A program made the translations under genes and the position numbers. This document shows, piece by piece, positions 7,669-16,776 of a stretch of DNA of 46,506 nt. The stretch is from Vibrio thalassae (lineage in GTDB: Bacteria > Pseudomonadota > Gammaproteobacteria > Enterobacterales > Vibrionaceae). The DNA lies in the NCBI RefSeq assembly GCF_900089835.1, contig NZ_OANU01000068.1:1-46506 (forward strand), written 5' to 3'. The notes below the pieces were generated by a model that saw only the letters and a list, made by a program, of their open reading frames with translations, was not told the origin of the DNA and did not search any database. Numbering within the stretch: the stretch's first letter is position 1; the number at the start of each line of letters is the position of its first letter.

Positions 7669-8615
7669 TTACTTACATCGCCCCGCTCTTGTACAACCGT
7701 CACAGCCAAAAATGGCCAACATACGATCACAAAACACATAAGTGGTGTTTTTTCCTTTCGTATTGGTTTTAACTTCCATCAGTGCTTCATCGGCAATGGC
7801 TAATAGCTGCTCTTCTTTACCTTGTTGCATCGTCGCAACACCAAGACTGACCTTAATGTTGAAAGCCTCACCAATGGTAGAATATAGCGCTCTATTGGCC
7901 ACGGCCTCTCTCACTCGCTCAGCAAACTTATAGGCATCTGGAAGTGATGTTTTGGGCAGCAATATGGTAAATTCATCGCCACCAAACCGAAAACAGAAGT
8001 CTTCTTCTCTCGTCGATTCTATTAAAATCTTGCCTACGGTTTGCAAAACATAATCGCCAACAGCATGTCCATATCGGTCGTTAATCGACTTAAATCCATC
8101 GACATCTAACATCACACAGCAGATTTCTTGATCATGGCGTTTAAAAGCGGCAATTTCATGCTTCATTTGCAGTTCAAGGAATCGTCGGTTATACAGTCCA
8201 GTCAACACGTCTCTAACGGCGAAAAACTCTAGCTCATTGTGCCGCGCTACAGTCTAAGAAATATCAATCGCTAGTCCGAATATTCCGACCACTTCGTTAT
8301 GACTGTTGAAGATGGGTGATTTCATATTCTGATAGTGTTTTACTTCACCCGACTTCAGAGTATTCACTTCAATGTTAGACACGGTGTTTCCGGTCAAAAC
8401 CGATTGGTCATTTTTGATTAAGTCACATACCTCTTCAACGGTAAAAAACTGACTGTCGTCAAAACCAATGATTTCTTCACGGTCGCGCCCAAATAAACGA
8501 CAGACCGCCTCATTGACATAGGTATAACATCCTTGCTTGTCTTTGATAAAAAATAGCAATCCATGCGATCAAGCACATCTTGAATTTTTTCAGGGCTTAG
8601 ATTCAAAATATCCAA
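7669..8615 (-). pseudogene. PAS-GGDEF diguanylate cyclase, disrupted
   Basis: Reading leftward, a short N-terminal piece (DILNLSPEKIQDVLDRMD) changes frame near 8560-8568 into a PAS domain (FFIKDKQGCYTYVNEAV ... GIFGLAIDIS). That meets an in-frame TAG at 8254-8256. The same frame then continues with TVARHNELEFFAVRD and a complete GGDEF domain: LTGLYNRRF, DVDGFKSIND and the active-site FGGDEF. The domain order is normal for a cyclic-di-GMP synthase. The TAG and the frame change split one gene. The first piece begins with a TTG and has no clear ribosome site. The GGDEF part alone could only act if reinitiated. The tail GCDGCTRAGRC is unusually Cys-rich. Confidence 0.75.
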
Positions 8616-8787
8616 TATGCAATCCGTATCACTAACATTATTAACAGATTAGTAGTCTGATCAATCATGTCAAGGCTAAGGTTATGCCTTGGTTAACGGT
8701 CTGATTAAAGTTTAGATTTCGCCCACTCGATTTTGGCCTTAAATCACAAAAATACTGCAATATTATGAAACATTATTGAAGTCGTTG

Positions 8788-8796
8788 TGATATGAT
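8788..8796 (+). promoter_or_regulatory. Extended -10 of gsk
   Basis: TGATATGAT matches an extended -10 (TGnTATAAT) and covers the ATG at 8792. This argues that the gsk start lies further downstream at 8828. Confidence 0.45.
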
Positions 8797-8827
8797 GCCG
8801 CCAAATTTTGTTCCGTCAGCCTTTACT

Positions 8828-10132
8828 ATGAGATTCCCTGGACAACGTAAGTCAAAACACTATTTCCCAACGAGCAAGAAAGATCTGTCTGTTAGCCAAG
8901 CTCAGTCAGCTCCCAAGCTATTCCGACCAACCATTATTGGTGTTGGACAAACGATCGTGGATATCGAAGCACGAGTAGACGATGCTTTTCTTGCTAAATA
9001 CGACCTAAGTAAAGGCCACTCTTTAGTACTAGAAGAAAGTAAAGCCGACGCGCTTTACGACGAGCTGGTGGCACAAGGGCTAATTACTCATCAATTCCCA
9101 GGCGACACCATCGGCAACACGCTACACAACTATTCAGTGTTAGCGGATAGCAAGTCTGTTCTGTTGGGCGTTATGTCAAAGAACATCGAAGTGGGTTCAT
9201 ATGGCTACCGCTACCTGTGTCGTACTTCTTCACGTATGAACCTAAACCATTTGCAGACCGTTGACGGTCCAATTGGACGTTGTTACACCCTAATCACTGA
9301 TGATGGCGAGCGAACTTTCGCGATTAACGAAGGTGAAATGAACCAGCTTAAGCCGGAAAGCATTCCTGAATCGGTATTTAACAAAGCTTCCGCACTTGTT
9401 GTGTCATCATATCTAATGCGCGGTAAGCCAGAAGACCCAATGCCAAAAGCGGTGGCACGTGCCATTGAGATTGCGAAAGCGAAATCGGTGCCTGTTGTAC
9501 TGACTTTAGGCACAAAATGGGTAATCGAAGGTAACGAGAAGTTCTGGCAAGATTACATCAAAGACAATGTCACTATCGTCGCGATGAATGAAGAAGAAGG
9601 TCAAACTTTAACTGGATTTTCTGATCCTTTGCTGGCTGCTGATAAAGCATTGGAATGGGTTGATCTTGTGCTGTGTACTGCTGGCCCTGATGGCCTATAT
9701 ATGGCGGGTTATTGTGATAACGTCTCTCTTCGTGAAACAACGCACGATATACTGGAAGGCCACATCGCAGAGTTCAACAAATTCGAATTCAGTCGTGCTA
9801 TGCGTAAAGCGGATTGTGCCGATCCACAGAAAGTGTACTCGCATATTGGTCCTTATCTAGGTGGCCCATTGGAGATAAAAAATACCAATGGCGCGGGCGA
9901 TGGCGCACTGTCTGCCCTGCTGCACGACATTACTGCCAACGATTTCCACAGTAACAATGTGCCGGGTTCAGACAAACACGTTGCGCCTTGTTTGACGTAT
10001 TCTTCTTTATCGCAAATCTGTAAATATGCGAACCGAGTAAGCTATGAAGTGCTTACCCAGCATTCGCCAAGACTGACACGTTCACTACCAGAGCGTGAAG
10101 ATAGCTTAGAAGAAGCGTATTGGGAACGATAA
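8828..10132 (+). CDS. gsk: Inosine-guanosine kinase
   Basis: This PfkB-family cytoplasmic kinase phosphorylates guanosine and inosine with ATP in purine salvage. The start is set at the ATG at 8828 because the family begins M(K/R)FPGQRKSKHYFP. The upstream ATG at 8792 lies within a likely -10. Recognisable features are VGQTIVDIEA, GGT/GDTIGNT-like HNYSVLADSKSVLLGVM, the kinase signature NTNGAGDGALSALLHDI with catalytic Asp near the C-terminus, and the ending LPEREDSLEEAYWER. Length is 434 residues, as in E. coli. A strong terminator follows, then fhs in the same direction, so the two are probably separate units. Confidence 0.93.
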   Translation: MRFPGQRKSKHYFPTSKKDLSVSQAQSAPKLFRPTIIGVGQTIVDIEARVDDAFLAKYDLSKGHSLVLEESKADALYDELVAQGLITHQFPGDTIGNTLHNYSVLADSKSVLLGVMSKNIEVGSYGYRYLCRTSSRMNLNHLQTVDGPIGRCYTLITDDGERTFAINEGEMNQLKPESIPESVFNKASALVVSSYLMRGKPEDPMPKAVARAIEIAKAKSVPVVLTLGTKWVIEGNEKFWQDYIKDNVTIVAMNEEEGQTLTGFSDPLLAADKALEWVDLVLCTAGPDGLYMAGYCDNVSLRETTHDILEGHIAEFNKFEFSRAMRKADCADPQKVYSHIGPYLGGPLEIKNTNGAGDGALSALLHDITANDFHSNNVPGSDKHVAPCLTYSSLSQICKYANRVSYEVLTQHSPRLTRSLPEREDSLEEAYWER

Positions 10133-10157
10133 AAAAAGAGGCTTCGGCCTCTTTTTG
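10133..10157 (+). terminator. Intrinsic terminator of gsk
   Basis: AAGAGGC-TTCG-GCCTCTT stem with a UUCG-type tetraloop, an A-run before and a T-run after it, directly at the gsk stop. Confidence 0.9.
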
Positions 10158-10298
10158 TTTTCAAAACAATCAACTAAATAAACAGTGGTTAAAATTAGAA
10201 CAGGCTGCTGAATATTTAACTTTACAAAGCATTTTTAACCAGTATTATCCTGACGCAAACGTTTTCCTCAACAATTTTGTGGCTTTTAAGGACCGTTA

Positions 10299-12047
10299 AT
10301 GCTATCTGATATTGATATCTGTCGTACGACGTCACTTTCCCCTATTTCTGAGATTGCCAAGCAATCCGGGTTACTCGACTCTGAGTTTCATCCTCAAGGT
10401 CTTCACAAAGCAAAAGTTTCACTAAACGCGGTAAACCGACTCAAAGACAATATTGATGGCAAACTTGTCGTCGTTACTGCTATCACCCCAACGCCACTTG
10501 GTGAAGGTAAAACCGTTACTACTATCGGATTGTCTCAGGGCCTAAAACAGCTTGGTCAATCGGTGATGGCCTGTATTCGCCAGCCTTCAATGGGCCCTAT
10601 TTTCGGAGTCAAAGGTGGCGCGGCTGGTGGCGGGTATTCCCAAGTCGCACCAATGGAAGAGTTGAACCTTCACCTGACTGGCGATATTCACGCTGTCACA
10701 GCGGCGCACAACCTTGCCGCCGCTGCCATTGATGCTCGCATCTATCACGAACAGCGTGAAGGCTATGACGCGTTTGAATCTAGAACGGGCCTAAAAGCGC
10801 TGAAAATCGATATTAAGAATGTAGTTTGGAAACGTGTGGTTGACCATAATGATCGTGCTCTTCGCATGGTGACTGTGGGTCAAAATGAAGTGAATAAAAC
10901 CATCAATGGTTATGAGCGTGAAGACGGTTTCGATATTTCTGCTGCTTCAGAATTGATGGCAATTCTGGCACTGTCAAAAGATCTCAAAGATCTTCGTACC
11001 CGTATCGGGAGAATCGTCGTTGCCTATTCTTTAGACGGAGAACCGATCACAACGGAAAATCTTCAAGTCGCTGGTGCTATGGCTGTGAGCATGAAAGAGG
11101 CGATTGAGCCAACTCTGATGCAAACTCTTGAAGGCGTCCCGACACTGATTCATGCCGGGCCATTCGCGAACATCGCTCATGGTAACTCATCAATCATAGC
11201 TGATAGCATAGCAACAAAGCTGAGCCGTTATACCATCACTGAAGGTGGTTTTGGCTCTGATATGGGTTTTGAAAAAGCCTGTAATATTAAAGCGTCTGCG
11301 ACCGATAAAAAACCCGATTGCGCGGTCATTGTCGCAACACTTCGTGGGCTAAAAGCAAATTCTGGGTTGTATGATTTAAAACCAGGCATGCCTATTCCAG
11401 ATTCTATTTATGGTAACGACCACGATGCGTTGAAAGCGGGTTTCGAGAACTTAAAATGGCATATCAACAACGTCGCTAAATATGGTGTCCCTGCGGTCGT
11501 CGCCATCAATCGCTTTCCTCAAGATAGCGACGAAGAACTTGCTCTACTAAAGTCTTGGGTTGAAGCACTGAACCAAAATTGTCGTGTCGCTATCAGTGAA
11601 GGTTTCGCTAAAGGCGGCGCCGGCACCATGGACTTGGCACAGCAAGTGATTGCTGCGTGCGAAAACGTGGCTAATTTTAAGCCTTTGTACACACTCGATC
11701 AACCAATTGAATCTAAACTGATGGCTGTGTGTGAAAGTGGCTACGGAGCATCACGAGTTACGCTATCGTACCAAGCACAAAAACAACTAAAGCTGTATGA
11801 AAAGCATGGGTTTAATCATTTAGCCGTTTGTTTAGCAAAAACGCCTCTGTCTATCACTACCGATGGTAGCATCAAAGGTGCCCCTACCGACTTTGATGTT
11901 GTGATCCGTGAGCTTAGGCTTTGTGCCGGTGCCGGCTTTATCTATGCGTTGTGTGGCAATGTGATGACGATGCCAGGTCTGCCCGATAAACCGGCGTTTA
12001 TGTCCCTCGATCTTGATGACGATGGCAATATTATTGGCTTAAGCTAA
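10299..12047 (+). CDS. fhs: Formate-tetrahydrofolate ligase
   Basis: This 582-residue cytoplasmic enzyme joins formate to tetrahydrofolate with ATP, giving 10-formyl-THF; run backwards it yields ATP from one-carbon units. The P-loop [14 protein letters not shown] is near residue 65, followed by [31 protein letters not shown], and [17 protein letters not shown]. It is slightly longer than the typical 555-560 residues. AAGGA precedes the ATG. fhs is patchy in gamma-proteobacteria. Here it lies beside gsk and about 10 kb from a purine-catabolism island, where purine-derived formimino groups would feed this enzyme. That link is inference. Confidence 0.93.
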   Translation: MLSDIDICRTTSLSPISEIAKQSGLLDSEFHPQGLHKAKVSLNAVNRLKDNIDGKLVVVTAITPTPLGEGKTVTTIGLSQGLKQLGQSVMACIRQPSMGPIFGVKGGAAGGGYSQVAPMEELNLHLTGDIHAVTAAHNLAAAAIDARIYHEQREGYDAFESRTGLKALKIDIKNVVWKRVVDHNDRALRMVTVGQNEVNKTINGYEREDGFDISAASELMAILALSKDLKDLRTRIGRIVVAYSLDGEPITTENLQVAGAMAVSMKEAIEPTLMQTLEGVPTLIHAGPFANIAHGNSSIIADSIATKLSRYTITEGGFGSDMGFEKACNIKASATDKKPDCAVIVATLRGLKANSGLYDLKPGMPIPDSIYGNDHDALKAGFENLKWHINNVAKYGVPAVVAINRFPQDSDEELALLKSWVEALNQNCRVAISEGFAKGGAGTMDLAQQVIAACENVANFKPLYTLDQPIESKLMAVCESGYGASRVTLSYQAQKQLKLYEKHGFNHLAVCLAKTPLSITTDGSIKGAPTDFDVVIRELRLCAGAGFIYALCGNVMTMPGLPDKPAFMSLDLDDDGNIIGLS

Positions 12048-12074
12048 TTTTAGCTTACACACTGATTTATCAGC

Positions 12075-12110
12075 AAAAAAAAAGCGACGTTACAACGTCG
12101 CTTTTTTTTG
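12075..12110. terminator. Bidirectional terminator between fhs and the OmpA-like gene
   Basis: AAGCGACGT-TACA-ACGTCGCTT stem flanked by nine A residues before and eight T residues after, so it can stop both convergent genes. Confidence 0.9.
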
Positions 12111-12123
12111 CATTTTAATATCA

Positions 12124-12750
12124 CTACTGCGCGACAATTAGCGTCAGTTCTACTCGCCTATTACACGCTTTTCCAAATTGAGTTTGATTGGTACACTCCG
12201 GTACATTCTCACCATAACCACGGGTGTAAATTATCTGTCTAGGTACCTGCTGGTTAATCAACGTCTGTCGAACCGACTCTGCCCTTTTATCTGAAAGCCT
12301 GTCGTTAAGAGCGACCGTACCGGTATTGTCAGTGTGTCCACCTATCACGACATCAATACCCTGTTGGTTAGACAAAAAACTTGCCAGCTGCTGTAGCCAA
12401 TGTACCGATGTCTTTGCGACATGCGCGGAGCCAGTATTAAAGTGTATCTGTTGTTTTAGGCGGATCATCACATAATCGCCAGGCACTAATTCATAATCGA
12501 GACCATTATTGACCAAATAACTTTCCAGAACATTCCAAGACTCGGTCCGCGTCTGCCCATACGGCCCTTCAACACTGGTCGCGGCGATCATTGGCGCATC
12601 TGCCCACTCTGGATGCATAACATCAAATTCCGAAGCTGGCGCTGTTTGCAGCATATCTGGGAACAGTTTACTCGTTGTCGATGAGACTGCACTGCAACCT
12701 GAAAGTAAGGTGGCAGCCAATACCAACCCTGCCTGTTTCAACGTAAACAT
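12124..12750 (-). CDS. OmpA-family peptidoglycan-binding lipoprotein
   Basis: The start ATG at 12748-12750 is chosen because GGAG lies seven bases upstream and the frame begins with a lipoprotein signal ending LLSGC. Codons further upstream start with TTG and lack a site. The mature protein is about 190 residues: an N-terminal part of unknown fold and a C-terminal OmpA-like domain from about residue 95 (IHFNTGSAHV, GGHTDNTGTVALNDRLSDKRA, GYGENVPECTN, NRRVEL). That domain binds diaminopimelate in peptidoglycan. It likely tethers the outer membrane to the wall. No operon partners. Confidence 0.85.
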   Translation of the reverse strand: MFTLKQAGLVLAATLLSGCSAVSSTTSKLFPDMLQTAPASEFDVMHPEWADAPMIAATSVEGPYGQTRTESWNVLESYLVNNGLDYELVPGDYVMIRLKQQIHFNTGSAHVAKTSVHWLQQLASFLSNQQGIDVVIGGHTDNTGTVALNDRLSDKRAESVRQTLINQQVPRQIIYTRGYGENVPECTNQTQFGKACNRRVELTLIVAQ

Positions 12751-12937
12751 GTCACTCTCCAATCATTCCTTTATCCGCTGTTATTTATCGACCATCCAAA
12801 TCGAAACTTTATAGTGAACATGAAAAAACATCGAGTCCACGGTTTCGGTTTGTAACGATTTGCCGAGCTGAATTGCTTGTAAGCAGACTTAAATAAACGT
12901 TAAACTCTGTGAGTTATTTTCCTATAGAAGCTTAAAC

Positions 12938-13564
12938 ATGTTTAAAACTCTTACTAAAACTCTATCTGTTATGGCCTTCGCTCTCGTTGTTGCAGCGTGT
13001 AGCGAGTCTGACACTGCTCCAGTTGAAGGCAAACAATACCGTACACTCGATACCAATCTGAGTACCCTACGTTTACCTCAAGTGACGGAAGTGTTCTCTC
13101 TAGGCTGTGGTCACTGTCGTAATATTGAGCCAATGCTACCTGAACTAGAGTCATTGACTGACAGTAAGTTAGGTAAGGTACATGTCATGTTTAATGAGAG
13201 TGCTCAGATCGCTGGCATGTTGTTCTATTCTGCCGTTATGCAGTCTGAAAACAATATTGTCCCTGCCGATATGCAAGATGAGTTGTTCGCTCTAGTGCAG
13301 AACCCAGAGCTGGACGGTAGCGGTAAAAAAATCGAACTGGATCGAATCTTCGAATCTCGCGGTATGATTAGCCCATATAACTTGAGCGAAGAGCAACAAC
13401 AAGAGCTGTTTAACTATATCCAAACAGCAGAAACGGTATCAACAAAAGCACAAATTAATGCTGTTCCAACATTTATCGTTAACGGTAAGTATGAAGTGTT
13501 GCTGACAGGCCACGAAAGCATTGATGAAATTGCTGAAACCATCAATTATCTAAAAACAAAATAA
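12938..13564 (+). CDS. DsbA-like thiol:disulfide oxidoreductase lipoprotein
   Basis: A 208-residue DsbA-family protein with a signal ending VVAAC that makes it a probable lipoprotein. The thioredoxin active site is SLGCGHC near residues 55-60, so the dipeptide is Gly-His rather than the usual Pro-His. The cis-proline loop is NAVPTFIVNGKY. A helical insert lies between, as in DsbA. It should oxidise or shuffle disulfides in the periplasm, anchored to a membrane. An FKBP isomerase follows 15 bases downstream, likely in the same transcript, suggesting a two-gene folding unit. This is not the main dsbA, judged by the lipobox. Confidence 0.85.
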   Translation: MFKTLTKTLSVMAFALVVAACSESDTAPVEGKQYRTLDTNLSTLRLPQVTEVFSLGCGHCRNIEPMLPELESLTDSKLGKVHVMFNESAQIAGMLFYSAVMQSENNIVPADMQDELFALVQNPELDGSGKKIELDRIFESRGMISPYNLSEEQQQELFNYIQTAETVSTKAQINAVPTFIVNGKYEVLLTGHESIDEIAETINYLKTK

Positions 13565-13579
13565 TAATAAGGAACAACA

Positions 13580-14053
13580 GTGTCTAAAGTTTTAATCCCT
13601 CTCATCGTACTGCTGCTAGCAGCATTCATGATCTATCGTACATGGACGAACAGCAAAGCAGGTGAAGAGAACTTGCAGAAAGGCCAAGCATTTTTACAAG
13701 AAAACGCTAAGAAAGACGGCATTATTACGACTGAGAGCGGTTTGCAATATGAAGTCCTACATACCAGTGGCAACACCGAAAAGCCTGGTCCAAAAAGCAA
13801 AGTAAAAGTGCATTATCACGGCACTCTGATTGATGGAACCGTGTTTGATAGCTCAGTAGACCGTGGCACCCCAATTAGCTTTGGTTTGAATCAAGTGATC
13901 AAAGGCTGGCAGGAAGGTCTTCAATATATGTCTGAAAGCGACAAATACCGTTTATATATCCCTAGTACACTGGGTTATGGCAAGAATGGTTCCGGTCCTA
14001 TCCCCCCTTCAGCCGTGCTGATTTTTGATGTTGAATTGATTGAAATTCAGTAA
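13580..14053 (+). CDS. FKBP-type peptidyl-prolyl cis-trans isomerase
   Basis: A 157-residue protein starting at GTG after AAGGAAC. An N-terminal hydrophobic segment (residues 4-19) anchors it in the inner membrane. A short linker with GLQYEVL follows, and then a single FKBP domain: VKVHYHGTLIDGTVFDSS, the core IKGWQEGLQYM, Y-R-L-Y-IPSTLGYG and a VLIFDVELIEI end. It catalyses proline isomerisation in the periplasm. It resembles FklB/FkpA catalytic domains without the long dimerisation helices. It is downstream of the DsbA-like gene in one operon, with a terminator after. Confidence 0.87.
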   Translation: MSKVLIPLIVLLLAAFMIYRTWTNSKAGEENLQKGQAFLQENAKKDGIITTESGLQYEVLHTSGNTEKPGPKSKVKVHYHGTLIDGTVFDSSVDRGTPISFGLNQVIKGWQEGLQYMSESDKYRLYIPSTLGYGKNGSGPIPPSAVLIFDVELIEIQ

Positions 14054-14069
14054 TCGACGCCTCAAAATC

Positions 14070-14096
14070 AAAAGAGCACCTCCAGGTGCTCTTTTT
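14070..14096 (+). terminator. Intrinsic terminator after the FKBP gene
   Basis: AAAGAGCACCT-CC-AGGTGCTCTTT stem followed by TTCG, with A-rich sequence before it, so it may also serve the convergent yqaB. Confidence 0.85.
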
Positions 14097-14113
14097 CGTT
14101 GTTCGAACAGCTG

Positions 14114-14716
14114 CTAATGACTATTGGCAGGATGGAACTCAAATCCACTTTCCGTTACTAAGTAACAATCCATGCCACCTGCATGGGCAGCTTGCAAACC
14201 TAATTGGGTGTCCTCAAATACAATACACTGCTTAGCTTCCACACCCATTTTCTTAGCCGCAAGCAAAAACGTCTCTGGGTTTGGCTTATGACTGTCAACA
14301 TCTGTCGCAGAGACAACACTGTGCAGATCATCCAATACGCCTGCATGGGTCAGAAGTTTAATCGCTGAATCGCGCTGGCTCCCTGTGCCAATGGACATTG
14401 GCTTTATTCCTTTATACTGCTTAAACACCTCGAAAGTGTGTTCAATAGGCTTTCCTGTTAAAGGCAAGTTAGCAAAGGTATCCATTTTAAACTGTGATAC
14501 TTCCAGTGGGTCTAACTCTATCTCGTAACGTTTAGCCACTTCATCAACGATCTTCACACTTGGCATTCCACCCAAAGAATGTAGCCATTGGCGGTCAAAA
14601 GGAAAATTGAATTCTGCTGCTGTCATTTCCCACGCTAAGACATGGTTGGGCATCGTATCGAGTAACGTGCCATCCATATCAAAGATAATTCCTTGATATA
14701 ACTCTAAATTTAACAA
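14114..14716 (-). CDS. yqaB: HAD sugar phosphatase YqaB
   Basis: A 200-residue HAD hydrolase with IIFDMDGTLLDTMPNH (motif I), SIGTGSQRDS (motif II), SHKPNPETFLLAAKKMGV (motif III Lys) and VFEDTQLGLQAA (motif IV). It follows YqaB of E. coli, which removes phosphate from fructose-1-phosphate and related sugar phosphates. The start codon is TTG with GAGG nine bases upstream; no ATG fits before motif I. It is slightly longer at the C-terminus than the E. coli protein. Substrate assignment is by family only. Confidence 0.8.
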   Translation of the reverse strand: MLNLELYQGIIFDMDGTLLDTMPNHVLAWEMTAAEFNFPFDRQWLHSLGGMPSVKIVDEVAKRYEIELDPLEVSQFKMDTFANLPLTGKPIEHTFEVFKQYKGIKPMSIGTGSQRDSAIKLLTHAGVLDDLHSVVSATDVDSHKPNPETFLLAAKKMGVEAKQCIVFEDTQLGLQAAHAGGMDCYLVTESGFEFHPANSH

Positions 14717-14975
14717 CTAAACAACCTCTGTAATGTGTTACTGACAAACTATTACACATTTATTATTAAAGGACAGCGTACGCTTACCGATATAATAGTT
14801 AATAATGAAAAAAGCGGCGTAGTTTTAGGTGCATTATTTAATGCTTTGCGTTTAGAAAATGCCTTATAAGTGACTAGAAATCAAAACGTTGATACCGTCC
14901 CCCGCTTAAAAAATACGCATGCAAATTCATAATACCAAATAATTACTAAAATATATCACTATCGAATATAAAAGG

Positions 14976-16705
14976 TTGATAATAAAAATAAAGCACCAGC
15001 TTCTACTTTTAGGGTCTATTTCTGTCCTAGCAATTGCCTCAATGCTAATGTCCAGTAGCTATTTCGCCAGAACCACTGACAACCTTACCTACGCTCTGGC
15101 TAAACTTAGTCAGCTAGAAGTCACTTTATTGAATCTTCGTAGAAACGAGAAAGACTTCCTGTTACGTAAGGACGAAAAGTACCTAGCCAAGTTCAAAGAT
15201 AATGCAGACAAATTTCGCAATCAGCAAAATGAGCTAGCGTTTCTCTGCCGAATCAACTTACCGAAGAACTCAATGCCTACGAGCAAGCGTTTACTAAATT
15301 GGTTGATGGGTACGCCATTCTTGGCCTTAACCTGTCACAAGGGCTGACCAAACAGTTCCTTGATGCCTTCCACAACGAATCGAACCGTAACATTACTCGA
15401 GAATTGTTGCAGTACCACGATGACGTTATGTTCGGCGATCGTATCGGTGTCACACCAACAACCAACCCGTCACTTAATGCATTGGGTAATAATGTCCTTA
15501 AGCAAAGAGAAACGATAGGCTTCGCCTACGACCAAGGTTTACTCGGACTGACGCGCAGTAATTCTCATAAAATTGAATCAGATTTTGAAAACTTTAACGT
15601 CCGACTCAATCGAGTACTTGATGAAAAGATTCAAACCATTATGACCGCCAAATGGACGATTTCACTATTACTGCTGGTGATTATCGCTGCGCTAATCACC
15701 TATATCGTCAGAGCGATTAACCTCAACGTAAATCGCTTACACTCAGCGATCGCTGATACTGCGGAGCACAATGACTTAACCAAACGTGTATCGGTGAAAG
15801 GTAACGATGAGATCGCCTCTATTAGTAAGGCGGTTAACTCGCTACTGGATAATTTTGCATCGCTTGTTGGCAACACACAAAAGCAATCGTCAGAAATCAG
15901 AAGCAGCAGTACTAACATGGAAGATGAACTGGAAAACGTGATGCATCAATTCCATAGCCAAAGCGATCATACCAATTCTATGGCAACCGCAGTTCAACAA
16001 ATGGTCACCACCATTGATGAAATCGCACAAACAACCCATAACGCTGCCGATGTCGTCAACAAAGCAGCCAGCAACTCACAAAACAGTCGTGCATTTGTTG
16101 AGAATACCGTCGGCAACATTGAATCTCTCTCTTCCGTGCTGGCAGAAAGCAACGAAGAGATTCGCTCGTTAAACGAACATGTCGGTAAGATCGGTGGTGC
16201 CGTTCATATTATTCAAGATATCGCTGAACAGACTAACCTTCTGGCCTTAAACGCAGCTATTGAAGCGGCTCGTGCTGGTGAACAAGGTCGAGGATTTGCC
16301 GTAGTTGCAGACGAAGTGCGTGCTTTGGCAAGTCGCACACATCAATCAACGGAAGAAATCACTAACCTTGTGAGTGCGATTCAAGCGCAAATGACGACGG
16401 TCGTTACTGATATCGAGCAATGTAACTCACAAGGAGCGGAGACCTTGTCTGCTGCTGCAAAGCTTGATAGTGCCTTGCAGCAGATCTCTGAAGATATGGC
16501 AGAAATTCAGACGAATTCTGAGCAGATAGCGGCTGCAATTGAAGAGCAAGGTATCGTGATGAATCAAGTTGGCGAGTCTATTACCGAACTTAACGAGATT
16601 TCCAATGACAATATGTCGAATGCGCGCAATTGTCTGGATGAGGTGAAGAACGTATCAAGCCAAACCAACAAAATGGACAGTGCCATTTCTATCTTTAAGA
16701 TTTAA
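14976..16705 (+). pseudogene. HBM-type chemoreceptor, single frameshift
   Basis: The first 85-90 codons encode a membrane helix and a segment with LRRNEKDFLLRKDEKYLAKF, typical of helical-bimodular (HBM) sensor domains that bind small organic acids in McpS-type receptors. Near 15225-15240 the frame must shift by one missing base. The other frame then reads [20 protein letters not shown] and continues through the sensor, a second helix, HAMP, and a full signalling domain with [20 protein letters not shown] and [18 protein letters not shown]. The corrected protein would be about 575 residues. No homopolymer lies at the shift. The TTG start is uncertain. It is broken, or the sequence has a base error. 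Confidence 0.75.
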
Positions 16706-16740
16706 GCGAGAATTACAGGATCGATTTTTGGAACGCTAAC

Positions 16741-16768
16741 AATGAGGCCACCTATAGGTGGCCTCATT
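16741..16768. terminator. Bidirectional terminator between chemoreceptor and helD
   Basis: AATGAGGCCACC-TATA-GGTGGCCTCATT, a perfect 12-base stem between convergent genes. Confidence 0.8.
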
Positions 16769-16776
16769 GGTTTAAA

